Assembly (NCBI GenBank): GCA_020026195.1
Contig: JAHHQW010000014.1
Span: 1 to 45,113 of the forward strand
DNA length: 45,113 nt
Source: Prevotella sp.
Lineage (GTDB): Bacteria > Bacteroidota > Bacteroidia > Bacteroidales > Bacteroidaceae
Direction: 5' to 3'
Shown here: positions 8,566-16,360 of the stretch, piece after piece
Numbering within the stretch: position 1 is the first letter of the stretch
Layout: each line of letters opens with the position of its first letter
Program-made: the position numbers and the translations under genes
The notes under the pieces: model-generated
Told to the model about the DNA's origin: nothing
Database searches by the model: none
What the model saw: the letters and a program-made list of their open reading frames with translations, nothing else

Positions 8566-11500
8566 TTATTTAACGTTTACCACATTTGCCTTGTCCAGAT
8601 AAAGCAGATATCCGCTTATTTGTTTGTTTGGATACATAGTCTGGAGAATATCCATATAGCCCTTTACCTGATCGTGATAAGAAGCATATTCGTTACCAGT
8701 CTTGTAGTCGGCAACAACAATTTCGTTTCCCTTCATCATCACACGGTCTGGTCTGCAGGTCTCCATCGCTCCGGTGGACGAAGGCATTAGGATCTCACAT
8801 TCGTTGAACAGCTTCCACGAACCATCAAACCATCCCTTTATCATCGGGTGGTTCAGCATAGAATGTAACATCTCCTTTATCTCTTTCTCATTCTCTATAA
8901 GTCCCTCGTTCTTGAATAGCATAATCTGTCTGTCAGTATCATTGGCAGTACTGATTGATGCCATCAGTTTGTGTAGAAGTTTACCACGTGAAATGCACTC
9001 CATCCTTGTATCTTCCTCATCTTCCATGAAGTCACGGCTGGCGTTACTCTGTCTGAATTCAGCTTTTATGCTGCCAGGCATTATCTTGATAGGAACCGAT
9101 TCGTAATGCTGTTTAAACTTATTATCTGATTTCTTAATTTCTTTCTTTTTATGCTCTATATCAGTAAGTTCACCATATTCGTAAACAATGTTACTGCCTG
9201 ATGTCTCCTTACCAGTAGATTCGATGAATTTTTGAAGAACATTAGAACGAGATGTCGGAGCATCAGCTTTTCCTATAACTATAAGATTTCTGCCGGCACG
9301 TGTAAATGCCACATACAGAAGATTTAGGTTGTCAACAGTATTTTGCAGACTTTCGTTGAAATAGTCGTTGGCGTATGCCGAACGTGCTGCAGCCTTTTCG
9401 CAGTTAATCGGAACTACAGGGAGCTGTGCCAGTTCGTCTTCTTTCGGTTCGCACCACAGGAGCGAATTAAAGCGCATTTTCAGATCCCAGTCGCAGTATG
9501 GAACTATAACGTTCTCAAATTCCAGACCCTTACTCTTGTGAATTGACATGATGCGTATACCATCCGAACTGCTGCTCTGAATTGTTTTGCTGTGTAAACT
9601 ATTGTCCCATTCTTCCAAGAAACTCTCAATGTCTGTAGTATTGTTGGTAACAAATTCATTTATACTGTCATAAAGTGCACAAACAAATGCATCCTGTTTC
9701 TCAACATTGTACAGACCGAACATTCTGTAAATTTCTTCCAGCATGTCAAGGATAGGCATGGTAGATATGGTCTTTATACGTTCTTCAAAATTCTCAGGCA
9801 GATATTTGTCTGATAAGAAGTCATCTATCTGAATTTCTTTTCTAAGAATATCTTCTGTGTATGTCTTAGCAAGATAAGCACGTGCTATGTTGTTGTCAGG
9901 GTTAGAAAGAAGTCGCAGTACCGCAATTATGACGTTTACAGATAATGAAGAGTCAAGACGGAAGGCTTCGTCAGATACTATTCGTATCACCTCGTCGTTG
10001 GCAAAATATTCTGCTATTACCGGAATTGATTTATTTGTACGAACAAGTATCGCAATGTCATTTTGTTGAGCACCCTTGTCTAAAAGTTCATGAATGCTCT
10101 TTTCCACCTGTTCAGTCATAGCTTTATCATAGTCATCCTTTGGCAGCAGCGTTATGCGTACGTAACCTTTATCACCTTCTTTATTTACTTTCTGGTACAC
10201 ATCAGAGTATGCAGTAGTAATCTTGTCTGTTGATATTAAATTTTCAGTATCAGCATTATTGTTATTGCGAACGGAATCTTCACAATCCTTTTCATATTTA
10301 GCTGCAAAGGTGAAGAAACTATTATTAAAGTCTACGATTCTTTTCTGTGAACGGAAGTTTGTGTCAAGAGATGTAACGTCTGTGATTCCGTCGTCACTTT
10401 TCATGTCGTTAAGGATATTCCAGTCACCCTGACGCCATCTGTAAATACTCTGTTTTACGTCACCCACAAGCATATTGTTTATGGTCTTGCTGTTTCCATC
10501 GCTGTTTGCCATACAGTCATCTAACAGAATTTTAAAGTTACGCCATTGTGTCGTACCAGTATCCTGGAACTCGTCAATCATAATATGTTCCAGAAAAGAG
10601 CCCGTTTTTTCATATATAAAAGGAGAGTCGCCTTCTTTTACGAATTCACTAAGAAGGTTCTGTGTGTCAGAGAGTAAAAAACTATTCTGCTCGTTGTTTA
10701 TCTCCTTTATTTTCTTTTCTATGCGGTCGAGTAGGGCAAGTTTATAGAAATTTTTAAACGTAAGATGAGCATTGTTATAATTTCTGTCAGCCCTGTAAGC
10801 TGTTTCGGCAGATTCCCTGATCAGAGGAGCAAGAATGTTTTCTATGAAATCAGCATTTTGACTTTTCTTAGCTTTCAGTATTCCTGCGTAACCATCTAAG
10901 CCGACATCTTCTAAATATGTGGCAATGGTCTTTGATTTCATAATCTCGTCCACCATCTTATCCGGAGTGAGCAGGTTGAATTTATTGAAATAAGCAGGAA
11001 TCGTTCCGCGTGAGAAAATCTTTTCATCTATGCCGTGTTCGGCAATGGCACAGTCGTAAGCCTTTTTTATTTCAGGCAGTAATGCCTGTGCCTTTTTCTG
11101 CATTTCTATCAGATGGTCCACAAAGTCATTACGAGTCTTACCATTGTTTTGAGACATAAAAGCATTCAGTTGTTCACGGTTCCTGTAATAAGTCTCGTTA
11201 GAAAAAATGTTCTTGCCAAATCTCTTGATGTCACCAATAACGTTCCATCTTTTGTCGTTATCGATGTTATCGAAAATAAATTTAGTAATCCATGTCAGCA
11301 GATCCTTGTCCTTATCCATAGAGTCTATAAGCTTGTCCACTGCCATTTCTTCCACCTGTTTGTCGTTTAGTTCCAGACGCAGTCCGGCAGTAAGTCCTAA
11401 TTCTTTCGACATATTTCTAAGTACACGCTGGAAGAAACTGTCAATGGTCTCTATGTTGAAATAAGTATAGTTGTGTATCAGCAGATACATAGCACGACTG

Positions 11501-11790
11501 GCATTCTGACTTATCTTATCATCATCTATGTTAAGTTCCTTTTTAACGATGTTTCTGAATGTCACCACGTCACCATCGTTCAGGTTTGCTGCCAGACCGT
11601 AGAGAAAATAAAGAATACGGTTCTTCATCTCATCCGTAGCCTTATTTGTAAAAGTCACTGCCAGAATGTTTCTGTAACTCGACGGATTCATTATTAGCAG
11701 TTTTATGTATTCCAATGCCAGGGTAAAAGTTTTTCCGCTGCCGGCACTGGCCTTATAAACAGTAAGCTGCCTGTATGTTTTATTGTCCAT
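8566..11790 (-). CDS. addA: AddA-like UvrD-family helicase/nuclease
   Basis: 1074 aa from the preferred start. Superfamily 1 helicase motifs run in order: Walker A (YKASAGSGKTFTL), Ia (AVTFTNKATDEMKNR), II (IMIDEFQDTGTTQW), III (VGDVKQSIYRWRQGD), IV (LDTNFRSQKRIVDF), V (IMSIHKSKGLEF) and VI (LLYVAFTRAGRNL). A C-terminal PD-(D/E)XK nuclease follows (SRGKLLHKLMAS; PDRVMMKGNEIVVADYKTG). It is the motor and one nuclease of an AddAB-type end-resection complex. The frame is open 18 codons further upstream (to 11844). I use ATG 11790 because a promoter box at 11822-11829 lies inside that extension and because Walker A then sits near residue 15, as in homologues. Confidence 0.9.
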   Translation of the reverse strand: MDNKTYRQLTVYKASAGSGKTFTLALEYIKLLIMNPSSYRNILAVTFTNKATDEMKNRILYFLYGLAANLNDGDVVTFRNIVKKELNIDDDKISQNASRAMYLLIHNYTYFNIETIDSFFQRVLRNMSKELGLTAGLRLELNDKQVEEMAVDKLIDSMDKDKDLLTWITKFIFDNIDNDKRWNVIGDIKRFGKNIFSNETYYRNREQLNAFMSQNNGKTRNDFVDHLIEMQKKAQALLPEIKKAYDCAIAEHGIDEKIFSRGTIPAYFNKFNLLTPDKMVDEIMKSKTIATYLEDVGLDGYAGILKAKKSQNADFIENILAPLIRESAETAYRADRNYNNAHLTFKNFYKLALLDRIEKKIKEINNEQNSFLLSDTQNLLSEFVKEGDSPFIYEKTGSFLEHIMIDEFQDTGTTQWRNFKILLDDCMANSDGNSKTINNMLVGDVKQSIYRWRQGDWNILNDMKSDDGITDVTSLDTNFRSQKRIVDFNNSFFTFAAKYEKDCEDSVRNNNNADTENLISTDKITTAYSDVYQKVNKEGDKGYVRITLLPKDDYDKAMTEQVEKSIHELLDKGAQQNDIAILVRTNKSIPVIAEYFANDEVIRIVSDEAFRLDSSLSVNVIIAVLRLLSNPDNNIARAYLAKTYTEDILRKEIQIDDFLSDKYLPENFEERIKTISTMPILDMLEEIYRMFGLYNVEKQDAFVCALYDSINEFVTNNTTDIESFLEEWDNSLHSKTIQSSSSDGIRIMSIHKSKGLEFENVIVPYCDWDLKMRFNSLLWCEPKEDELAQLPVVPINCEKAAARSAYANDYFNESLQNTVDNLNLLYVAFTRAGRNLIVIGKADAPTSRSNVLQKFIESTGKETSGSNIVYEYGELTDIEHKKKEIKKSDNKFKQHYESVPIKIMPGSIKAEFRQSNASRDFMEDEEDTRMECISRGKLLHKLMASISTANDTDRQIMLFKNEGLIENEKEIKEMLHSMLNHPMIKGWFDGSWKLFNECEILMPSSTGAMETCRPDRVMMKGNEIVVADYKTGNEYASYHDQVKGYMDILQTMYPNKQISGYLLYLDKANVVNVK

Positions 11791-11821
11791 ATTGTATCTG
11801 CTGTTGTGTTTTCTTATTATG

Positions 11822-11829
11822 CAAATATA
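11822..11829 (-). promoter_or_regulatory. -7 box for the addAB-type operon
   Basis: On the minus strand this reads TATATTTG (TAnnTTTG). Transcription would begin near 11815, downstream of the more distal possible start codon at 11844. This fixes the start at 11790. The -33 element is weak. Confidence 0.6.
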
Positions 11830-11932
11830 ATAAGAATCCGTCATATATCAGAAAAATGTCGGTGTTAATAGAGATGTCATAAAATAAAAAATATTCTCCT
11901 ATACCTTATTATATATAAAGAATAAATAAAAA

Positions 11933-11960
11933 AAGGATGTGTCGCAATCAACACATCCTT
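11933..11960 (-). terminator. Rho-independent terminator of htpG
   Basis: A perfect 10-bp stem, AAGGATGTGT with ACACATCCTT and an 8-nt loop, is followed on the minus strand by an uninterrupted run of T. Confidence 0.9.
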
Positions 11961-11986
11961 AATATTTTCTTAGTAAGAAATTTCTA

Positions 11987-14038
11987 TTAGATTAATTCGA
12001 CAGATCTTCTGAGGAAGGCATTCAGGGCCTCACCCTTCAACATACCGTTCTGCAGCAGAGCTAAGTCAATGAGCTGGTGAACCACCTTGTTGTCCTTAGC
12101 ATATTCGGCAATAATACTGTTGCGCTTGTCTTTCTCTTCGCGGAGAGCCTTTTCAGCATCAGCCTTCTCGTCCTTTTCTGTCTGAGTGATTTCTTCAGCC
12201 TTCTTCTTGTTCTGCTCCTGCTGTAATGCAGCTACAAGTGCTTCCTTTGCCTTGATTTCACTCTCAACAGGACTAAGTTTTTCAGAACATTTAGCCTTTT
12301 CGTCATCGAGGACACGCTTAATCAGCGGATGGTCACAGTTCAGAACCAGTGTGTAAGAGTCTGGCATCTGTCCGTAGAAAGCCATTCCCGGCTGGAACTT
12401 ACTGATATCCTTCATGCGTCGCATGTATTCGTTCTGTGTAATGATAACGGGCTGTCCGTTTTCACCAAGACTCTGGATATCCACCATAAATTGTTTGTTT
12501 TCAAGTTTAGGCATCTGTGAATTAAATGCTGATGTCAGATTGGCAGATTCATTGTCGCTTAATGAAGTCTTGGCAATATCTTCTTTCGGTATCAGTCGTT
12601 CTACGATGTCTGAGTCTACACGTGTAAAGCGGCATGTTCCGAATTTCTGCTCAAGCATAGAAACAACAGGAACGTCGAGTTGTCCGTCGAACATCAGAAC
12701 ACTGTAACCTTTAGCCTTAGCATTTTCTATATATGTATACTGTTCTTCTTTATCTGTAGCATAGAGGTAAACCAACTGGTTCTCTTTGTCTGTCTGGTTA
12801 TCCTTTATGAGAGTCTTATATTCTTCAAATGTATAGTATTTGCCTTCTGTATCTTTCAACAATGAGAAATCCTTAGCTCTGTCGTAGAAGTCTTCCTGTG
12901 ACAGCATACCATAGTTGATGAATAACTTAAGTCCGTCCCATTTCTCTTCATATTCCTTACGGTTCTCTTTGAAGATGCTGTTAAGTCTGTCGGCAACTTT
13001 CTTTGTAATATAAGTAGAAATCTTCTTTACGTTAGCATCGCTCTGCAGATAGCTTCGGCTTACGTTCAGAGGAATATCAGGAGAGTCTATGACACCGTGC
13101 AGCAGAGTAAGGAACTCAGGAACGATACCTTCTACCTGGTCTGTAACGAATACCTGGTTGCAGTACAGCTGAATCTTATTGCGCTGCAGTTCGATGTTTG
13201 ATTTAATTCTTGGGAAATAAAGAATACCTGTAAGATTGAAGGGATAGTCTACGTTAAGATGAATCCAGAACAGAGGTTCGTCATGCATCGGGTAGAGTGT
13301 TCCGTAGAACTTTTTGTAGTCCTCGTCCTTCAGAGAACTTGGCATCTTTGTCCATAACGGTTCAACGTCATTAATAATCATATCTTCGTCTGTCTCCACC
13401 TGCTTGCCGTCCTTCCATTCTGTTTTCTTGCCGAATGCAATGTGAATAGGGAGGAACTTGCAGTATTTGTTCAGCAGACTTTCGATACGTGGCTTTTCGA
13501 GGAATTCCTTGCAGTCGTCATCAATATAGAGAATGATATCAGAACCTCTTTCAGCCTTGTCGCAATCTTCAATAGAATACTCAGGTGAACCGTCGCAGCT
13601 CCATTTTACGCCTTTAGCTCCGTCCTTATAACTCTTGGTAACAATTTCAACTTTCTTGCTTACCATGAAAGAACTATAGAAACCAAGACCAAAGTGACCT
13701 ATTATGGCGTTTGCGTTGTCCTTATATTTATCAAGGAAGTCGGTAACGCCCGAGAAAGCAATCTGGTTGATGTATTTGTCAATTTCTTCGGCAGTCATTC
13801 CTATACCGTGGTCGCTAATGGTCAGAGTACCATTCTCCTTGTCAAGTGAAACACGAACGGTAAGGTCACCCATCTCGCCCTTGAAGTCACCATTAGAAGC
13901 AAGAGTCTTCAGTTTCTGTGTAGCATCGACAGCGTTAGAAACCATTTCGCGGAGGAAAATCTCATGATCAGAATACAAGAACTTCTTGATAACGGGGAAT
14001 ATGTTCTCGGTTGTAACCCCAATATTTCCTTTTTGCAT
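11987..14038 (-). CDS. htpG: Molecular chaperone HtpG (bacterial Hsp90)
   Basis: 683 aa, close to the Bacteroidetes norm for this family. The N-terminal GHKL ATPase carries FLREMVSNAVDATQKL (N box), ISDHGIGM (G1) and GHFGLGFYSSFMV (G2), followed by the middle domain (DEPLFWIHLNVDYPF; RIKSNIELQRNKIQLYCNQVFV; the SRSYLQSD loop) and a C-terminal dimerisation domain. A charged stretch rich in K and E near residues 600-640 precedes the C-terminus. It is an ATP-driven cytoplasmic chaperone of the stress response. It has its own terminator and an unusual sigma-54-like upstream sequence at 14082-14097, so it is probably monocistronic. Confidence 0.97.
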   Translation of the reverse strand: MQKGNIGVTTENIFPVIKKFLYSDHEIFLREMVSNAVDATQKLKTLASNGDFKGEMGDLTVRVSLDKENGTLTISDHGIGMTAEEIDKYINQIAFSGVTDFLDKYKDNANAIIGHFGLGFYSSFMVSKKVEIVTKSYKDGAKGVKWSCDGSPEYSIEDCDKAERGSDIILYIDDDCKEFLEKPRIESLLNKYCKFLPIHIAFGKKTEWKDGKQVETDEDMIINDVEPLWTKMPSSLKDEDYKKFYGTLYPMHDEPLFWIHLNVDYPFNLTGILYFPRIKSNIELQRNKIQLYCNQVFVTDQVEGIVPEFLTLLHGVIDSPDIPLNVSRSYLQSDANVKKISTYITKKVADRLNSIFKENRKEYEEKWDGLKLFINYGMLSQEDFYDRAKDFSLLKDTEGKYYTFEEYKTLIKDNQTDKENQLVYLYATDKEEQYTYIENAKAKGYSVLMFDGQLDVPVVSMLEQKFGTCRFTRVDSDIVERLIPKEDIAKTSLSDNESANLTSAFNSQMPKLENKQFMVDIQSLGENGQPVIITQNEYMRRMKDISKFQPGMAFYGQMPDSYTLVLNCDHPLIKRVLDDEKAKCSEKLSPVESEIKAKEALVAALQQEQNKKKAEEITQTEKDEKADAEKALREEKDKRNSIIAEYAKDNKVVHQLIDLALLQNGMLKGEALNAFLRRSVELI

Positions 14039-14081
14039 ATTGTTTAAGTTTTAATGTCTTGTTTAAGTCTGAAAAACGTAA

Positions 14082-14097
14082 TGCAAAAGGTGTGCCA
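14082..14097 (-). promoter_or_regulatory. Possible sigma-54-type promoter upstream of htpG
   Basis: On the minus strand the sequence reads TGGCAC-N5-TTGCA. This matches the -24/-12 GG...GC arrangement of RpoN promoters, with transcription expected about 33 nt before the ATG. No TAnnTTTG box stands in this stretch. A single 16-base match can arise by chance, and no upstream activator site is recognised. Confidence 0.35.
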
Positions 14098-14111
14098 AAG
14101 TGTATAAACAA

Positions 14112-14140
14112 AGAATGCGACGATTTAATCGCCGCATTCT
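14112..14140 (-). terminator. Terminator of the asparaginase gene
   Basis: Arms AGAATGCG and CGCATTCT, extended after one mismatch by CGAT/ATCG, form a stable hairpin just past the ansA stop. It is followed on the minus strand by TTTGTTT. Confidence 0.75.
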
Positions 14141-14162
14141 GTATATTTTGTCATGATTATTT

Positions 14163-15200
14163 TTAATCCATCGTAAATTCTCCTGCTATGGGTCTTGACA
14201 TATACTCGCGTATAGTCTGAGGATCATTGAAGCGTCCCTGCAGACAGATAAGTTTTGTTATTGCACTTTCCACCGTGCTGTCATGTCCGCTTATGACGCC
14301 TGTCTCACAGAGCTGGATGCCTGTGTCGTAACGGTTCATTTCAACTGCACCGGCAATACACTGTGTTATATTAACGATTGTAACTCCTCGGTCGGATGCC
14401 TCTTTCAGCATATCCATGAGCCACGGGTATCTTGGAGCGTTACCGCTTCCGTAAGTACGCATCACGATAGAGCGTATTGCAGGATTTATTGTAGTGCGCA
14501 GTACGATTTCCTTAGAAATACCGGGGAAGAGGGTAAATACTATGACGTTAGGGTCTACTTCAGTGTGTGGAATCATTGGTTTTGTGAAATCCGGCTTGAG
14601 GATGTTCTTAGTGTGATAAACCACGTTGATGCCCGCTGTTCCAAGGTGAGGGTAGTTGAAACTTTCAAAAGCAGAGAAGCCTTCAGAGTTCTGTTTTGTA
14701 GAACGATTGCCTCGCAGCAGACTGCCGTTGAAATAAACGCAGACTTCAGGAACTTTAGCTGTTCCGTCCTCGTTATGAGCTGCGGCAATCTCAATACTTG
14801 TCACTAAGTTCTCCTTTCCGTCTGTTCTTAACTGACCGATAGGCAGCTGACTTCCGGTAAGAACCACTGGCTTTGTAAGATTCTCAAGCATAAATGAGAG
14901 GGCAGAAGCTGTATACGACATGGTGTCTGTTCCATGAAGTATTACGAATCCGTCGTAATTGTCGTAGTTCTTTGCGATGATGTTTACAAGGTCCGTCCAA
15001 AGTCTCGGTGACATATCGCTTGAATCTATAGGAGGTGTGAACTGATAAGTATCTATAGAAGTGCTTACTAAAGAAAACTCTGGCATTTGATTGATGAGAT
15101 GGTCAAAGTCCAAGGGCTCCAAAGCTCCTGTCTTTGCACTACATCCCATACCTATTGTACCTCCGGTATAGATTAGTAGAACTTTGTTGGAACGTTGCAT
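14163..15200 (-). CDS. ansA: Type I (cytoplasmic) L-asparaginase
   Basis: 345 aa from the preferred ATG at 15200. It carries the amidohydrolase nucleophile motif IYTGGTIGM (second Thr, residue 15) and the second catalytic motif LHGTDTMSYTASALSF with its Thr-Asp pair. GSQLPIGQLRTDGKENL and a C-terminal 'GAVEMNRYDTG' segment are also typical. It hydrolyses asparagine to aspartate and ammonia. No signal peptide is seen, which supports the cytoplasmic type. The frame stays open to 15293, but a consensus promoter at 15259-15290 lies inside that extension. ATG 15230 is also possible. The gene is monocistronic. Confidence 0.93.
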   Translation of the reverse strand: MQRSNKVLLIYTGGTIGMGCSAKTGALEPLDFDHLINQMPEFSLVSTSIDTYQFTPPIDSSDMSPRLWTDLVNIIAKNYDNYDGFVILHGTDTMSYTASALSFMLENLTKPVVLTGSQLPIGQLRTDGKENLVTSIEIAAAHNEDGTAKVPEVCVYFNGSLLRGNRSTKQNSEGFSAFESFNYPHLGTAGINVVYHTKNILKPDFTKPMIPHTEVDPNVIVFTLFPGISKEIVLRTTINPAIRSIVMRTYGSGNAPRYPWLMDMLKEASDRGVTIVNITQCIAGAVEMNRYDTGIQLCETGVISGHDSTVESAITKLICLQGRFNDPQTIREYMSRPIAGEFTMD

Positions 15201-15258
15201 AACAAAGGTGTTAAAAGTGTTTTTTATCATTAAAAAGTTTTTTTTCGTTTTCGAACGG

Positions 15259-15290
15259 CAAAAATAGCGTATTTTTTCCATATGCCAAAA
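15259..15290 (-). promoter_or_regulatory. Consensus promoter of the asparaginase gene
   Basis: The minus strand reads TTTTG, 19 bases, then TATTTTTG. This is a full match to the Bacteroidetes -33/-7 consensus. Transcription would start near 15252. Confidence 0.8.
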
Positions 15291-15377
15291 CATTTACGGA
15301 CAATAACGCGCGTGAAAGTCTCTTAATACTCAATTTTACCTAAAAGAAATGGCACTATTTTTTTTTATGTTTAAATA

Positions 15378-15409
15378 TTTGTTACATTCGAAAAAATAAT
15401 CTAATTTTG
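15378..15409 (+). promoter_or_regulatory. Consensus promoter of the export lipoprotein gene
   Basis: TTTG (15378-15381), a 20-base spacer, then TAATTTTG (15402-15409). It is divergent from the ansA promoter about 90 bases away. Confidence 0.8.
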
Positions 15410-15434
15410 CAGTGCTTAAAGATATATTGTTTAT

Positions 15435-16235
15435 ATGAAAAAATATGTTTTGCCATTGCTGATGATAGTAGCAGTTATATTGCTTAACGGTTGTGGCAGT
15501 AGTGAGAAAGTAGCGTATTTCCAGAACGCTAATGATGTTAGTTTGACAGAGTCTAAAGGTCTTTACGATGCACACATTCGTCCTAAAGACATTCTTACAA
15601 TTACGGTAAGTACGACAGATCCCCTTGCTTCAAGACCATTTAATCTTGTAGTCTCAAATCCTCTTCAGGACAATGGTTATATAAATAATGCGGGTGGCTC
15701 TTTACAGACTTATCTTGTTGATAATGATGGCCTAATTAACTTCCCTATTATCGGTAAGATTAAGGTTGGCGGACTTACAAAGACACAGTGTGAGGATATG
15801 ATTACAGAGAAAATCAAACCTTATATGTCAGATAGCGAGAAACCTGTAGTTACTGTTAAGATGGCAAGCTATAAGGTTACTGTAATTGGTGAAGTTCAGC
15901 GCCCTGGTACATTTCCAGTAGCACAGGAAAAGATTAATGTTCTTGAGGCTATTGCACAGGCAGGTGACCTTACTATATATGGTAAGCGTGATAATGTAAT
16001 GCTCGTAAGAGAGAAACCGGATGGCGAGAAAGAAATTCACCGACTCGACCTCAATGATGCGAATCTCTTCAATTCGCCTTATTATTACCTCCAGCAGAAC
16101 GATGTAATTTATGTAGAGCCCAACCGAGTAAAAGCAAAGAACTCATCTATTGGACAATCGACAACAATTTGGTTCTCGTTCATCGGAATCGTTACTTCTG
16201 TTGCATCGTTACTCGTAACTATATTGAAAGACTGA
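15435..16235 (+). CDS. Wza-like polysaccharide export outer-membrane lipoprotein
   Basis: 266 aa. A lipoprotein signal ends in LLNGC with the acylated Cys at residue 20. The Poly_export domain follows (IRPKDILTITVSTTDP ... DGLINFPIIGKIKVGGLT), then a SLBB-type domain (KVTVIGEVQRPGTFPV ... LEAIAQAGDLTIYG). The C-terminus holds a hydrophobic segment (IWFSFIGIVTSVASLLVTIL). Wza-type proteins form the outer-membrane channel for capsule or exopolysaccharide export and normally sit beside a Wzc-type tyrosine kinase. None is present here, and the gene is alone between its own promoter and a terminator. It may serve a capsule locus elsewhere. Confidence 0.88.
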   Translation: MKKYVLPLLMIVAVILLNGCGSSEKVAYFQNANDVSLTESKGLYDAHIRPKDILTITVSTTDPLASRPFNLVVSNPLQDNGYINNAGGSLQTYLVDNDGLINFPIIGKIKVGGLTKTQCEDMITEKIKPYMSDSEKPVVTVKMASYKVTVIGEVQRPGTFPVAQEKINVLEAIAQAGDLTIYGKRDNVMLVREKPDGEKEIHRLDLNDANLFNSPYYYLQQNDVIYVEPNRVKAKNSSIGQSTTIWFSFIGIVTSVASLLVTILKD

Positions 16236-16263
16236 TAAATAGCAAAATATAAGAATAATGTAT

Positions 16264-16315
16264 GAGGTGTGTGAAAAGTTGTTTTTTAAATTAAAAATAA
16301 CGTTTTACACACCTC
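16264..16315 (+). terminator. Long hairpin terminator after the export lipoprotein gene
   Basis: Arms GAGGTGTGT (16264-16272) and ACACACCTC (16307-16315) pair perfectly. Pairing continues inward through AAAA/TTTT and GTT/AAC with small bulges. Confidence 0.7.
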
Positions 16316-16360
16316 TATTCATATTATAGAAAAACCAAATAACAAGTATTAACATTAGAT

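Noticed and set aside
8401..8790. 129-codon plus-strand frame across the addA/addB junction
   Set aside because: Antisense shadow of two well-supported genes, with no promoter or recognisable domain. The same applies to other long antisense frames over carB, htpG and the envelope genes.
11791..11844. 18-residue N-terminal extension of the AddA-like protein
   Set aside because: A -7 promoter box lies inside it at 11822-11829, and homologues begin close to the Walker A motif.
15201..15293. 31-residue N-terminal extension of asparaginase
   Set aside because: A full-consensus promoter (15259-15290) lies within the extension, and type I enzymes start shortly before the TGGTI motif.
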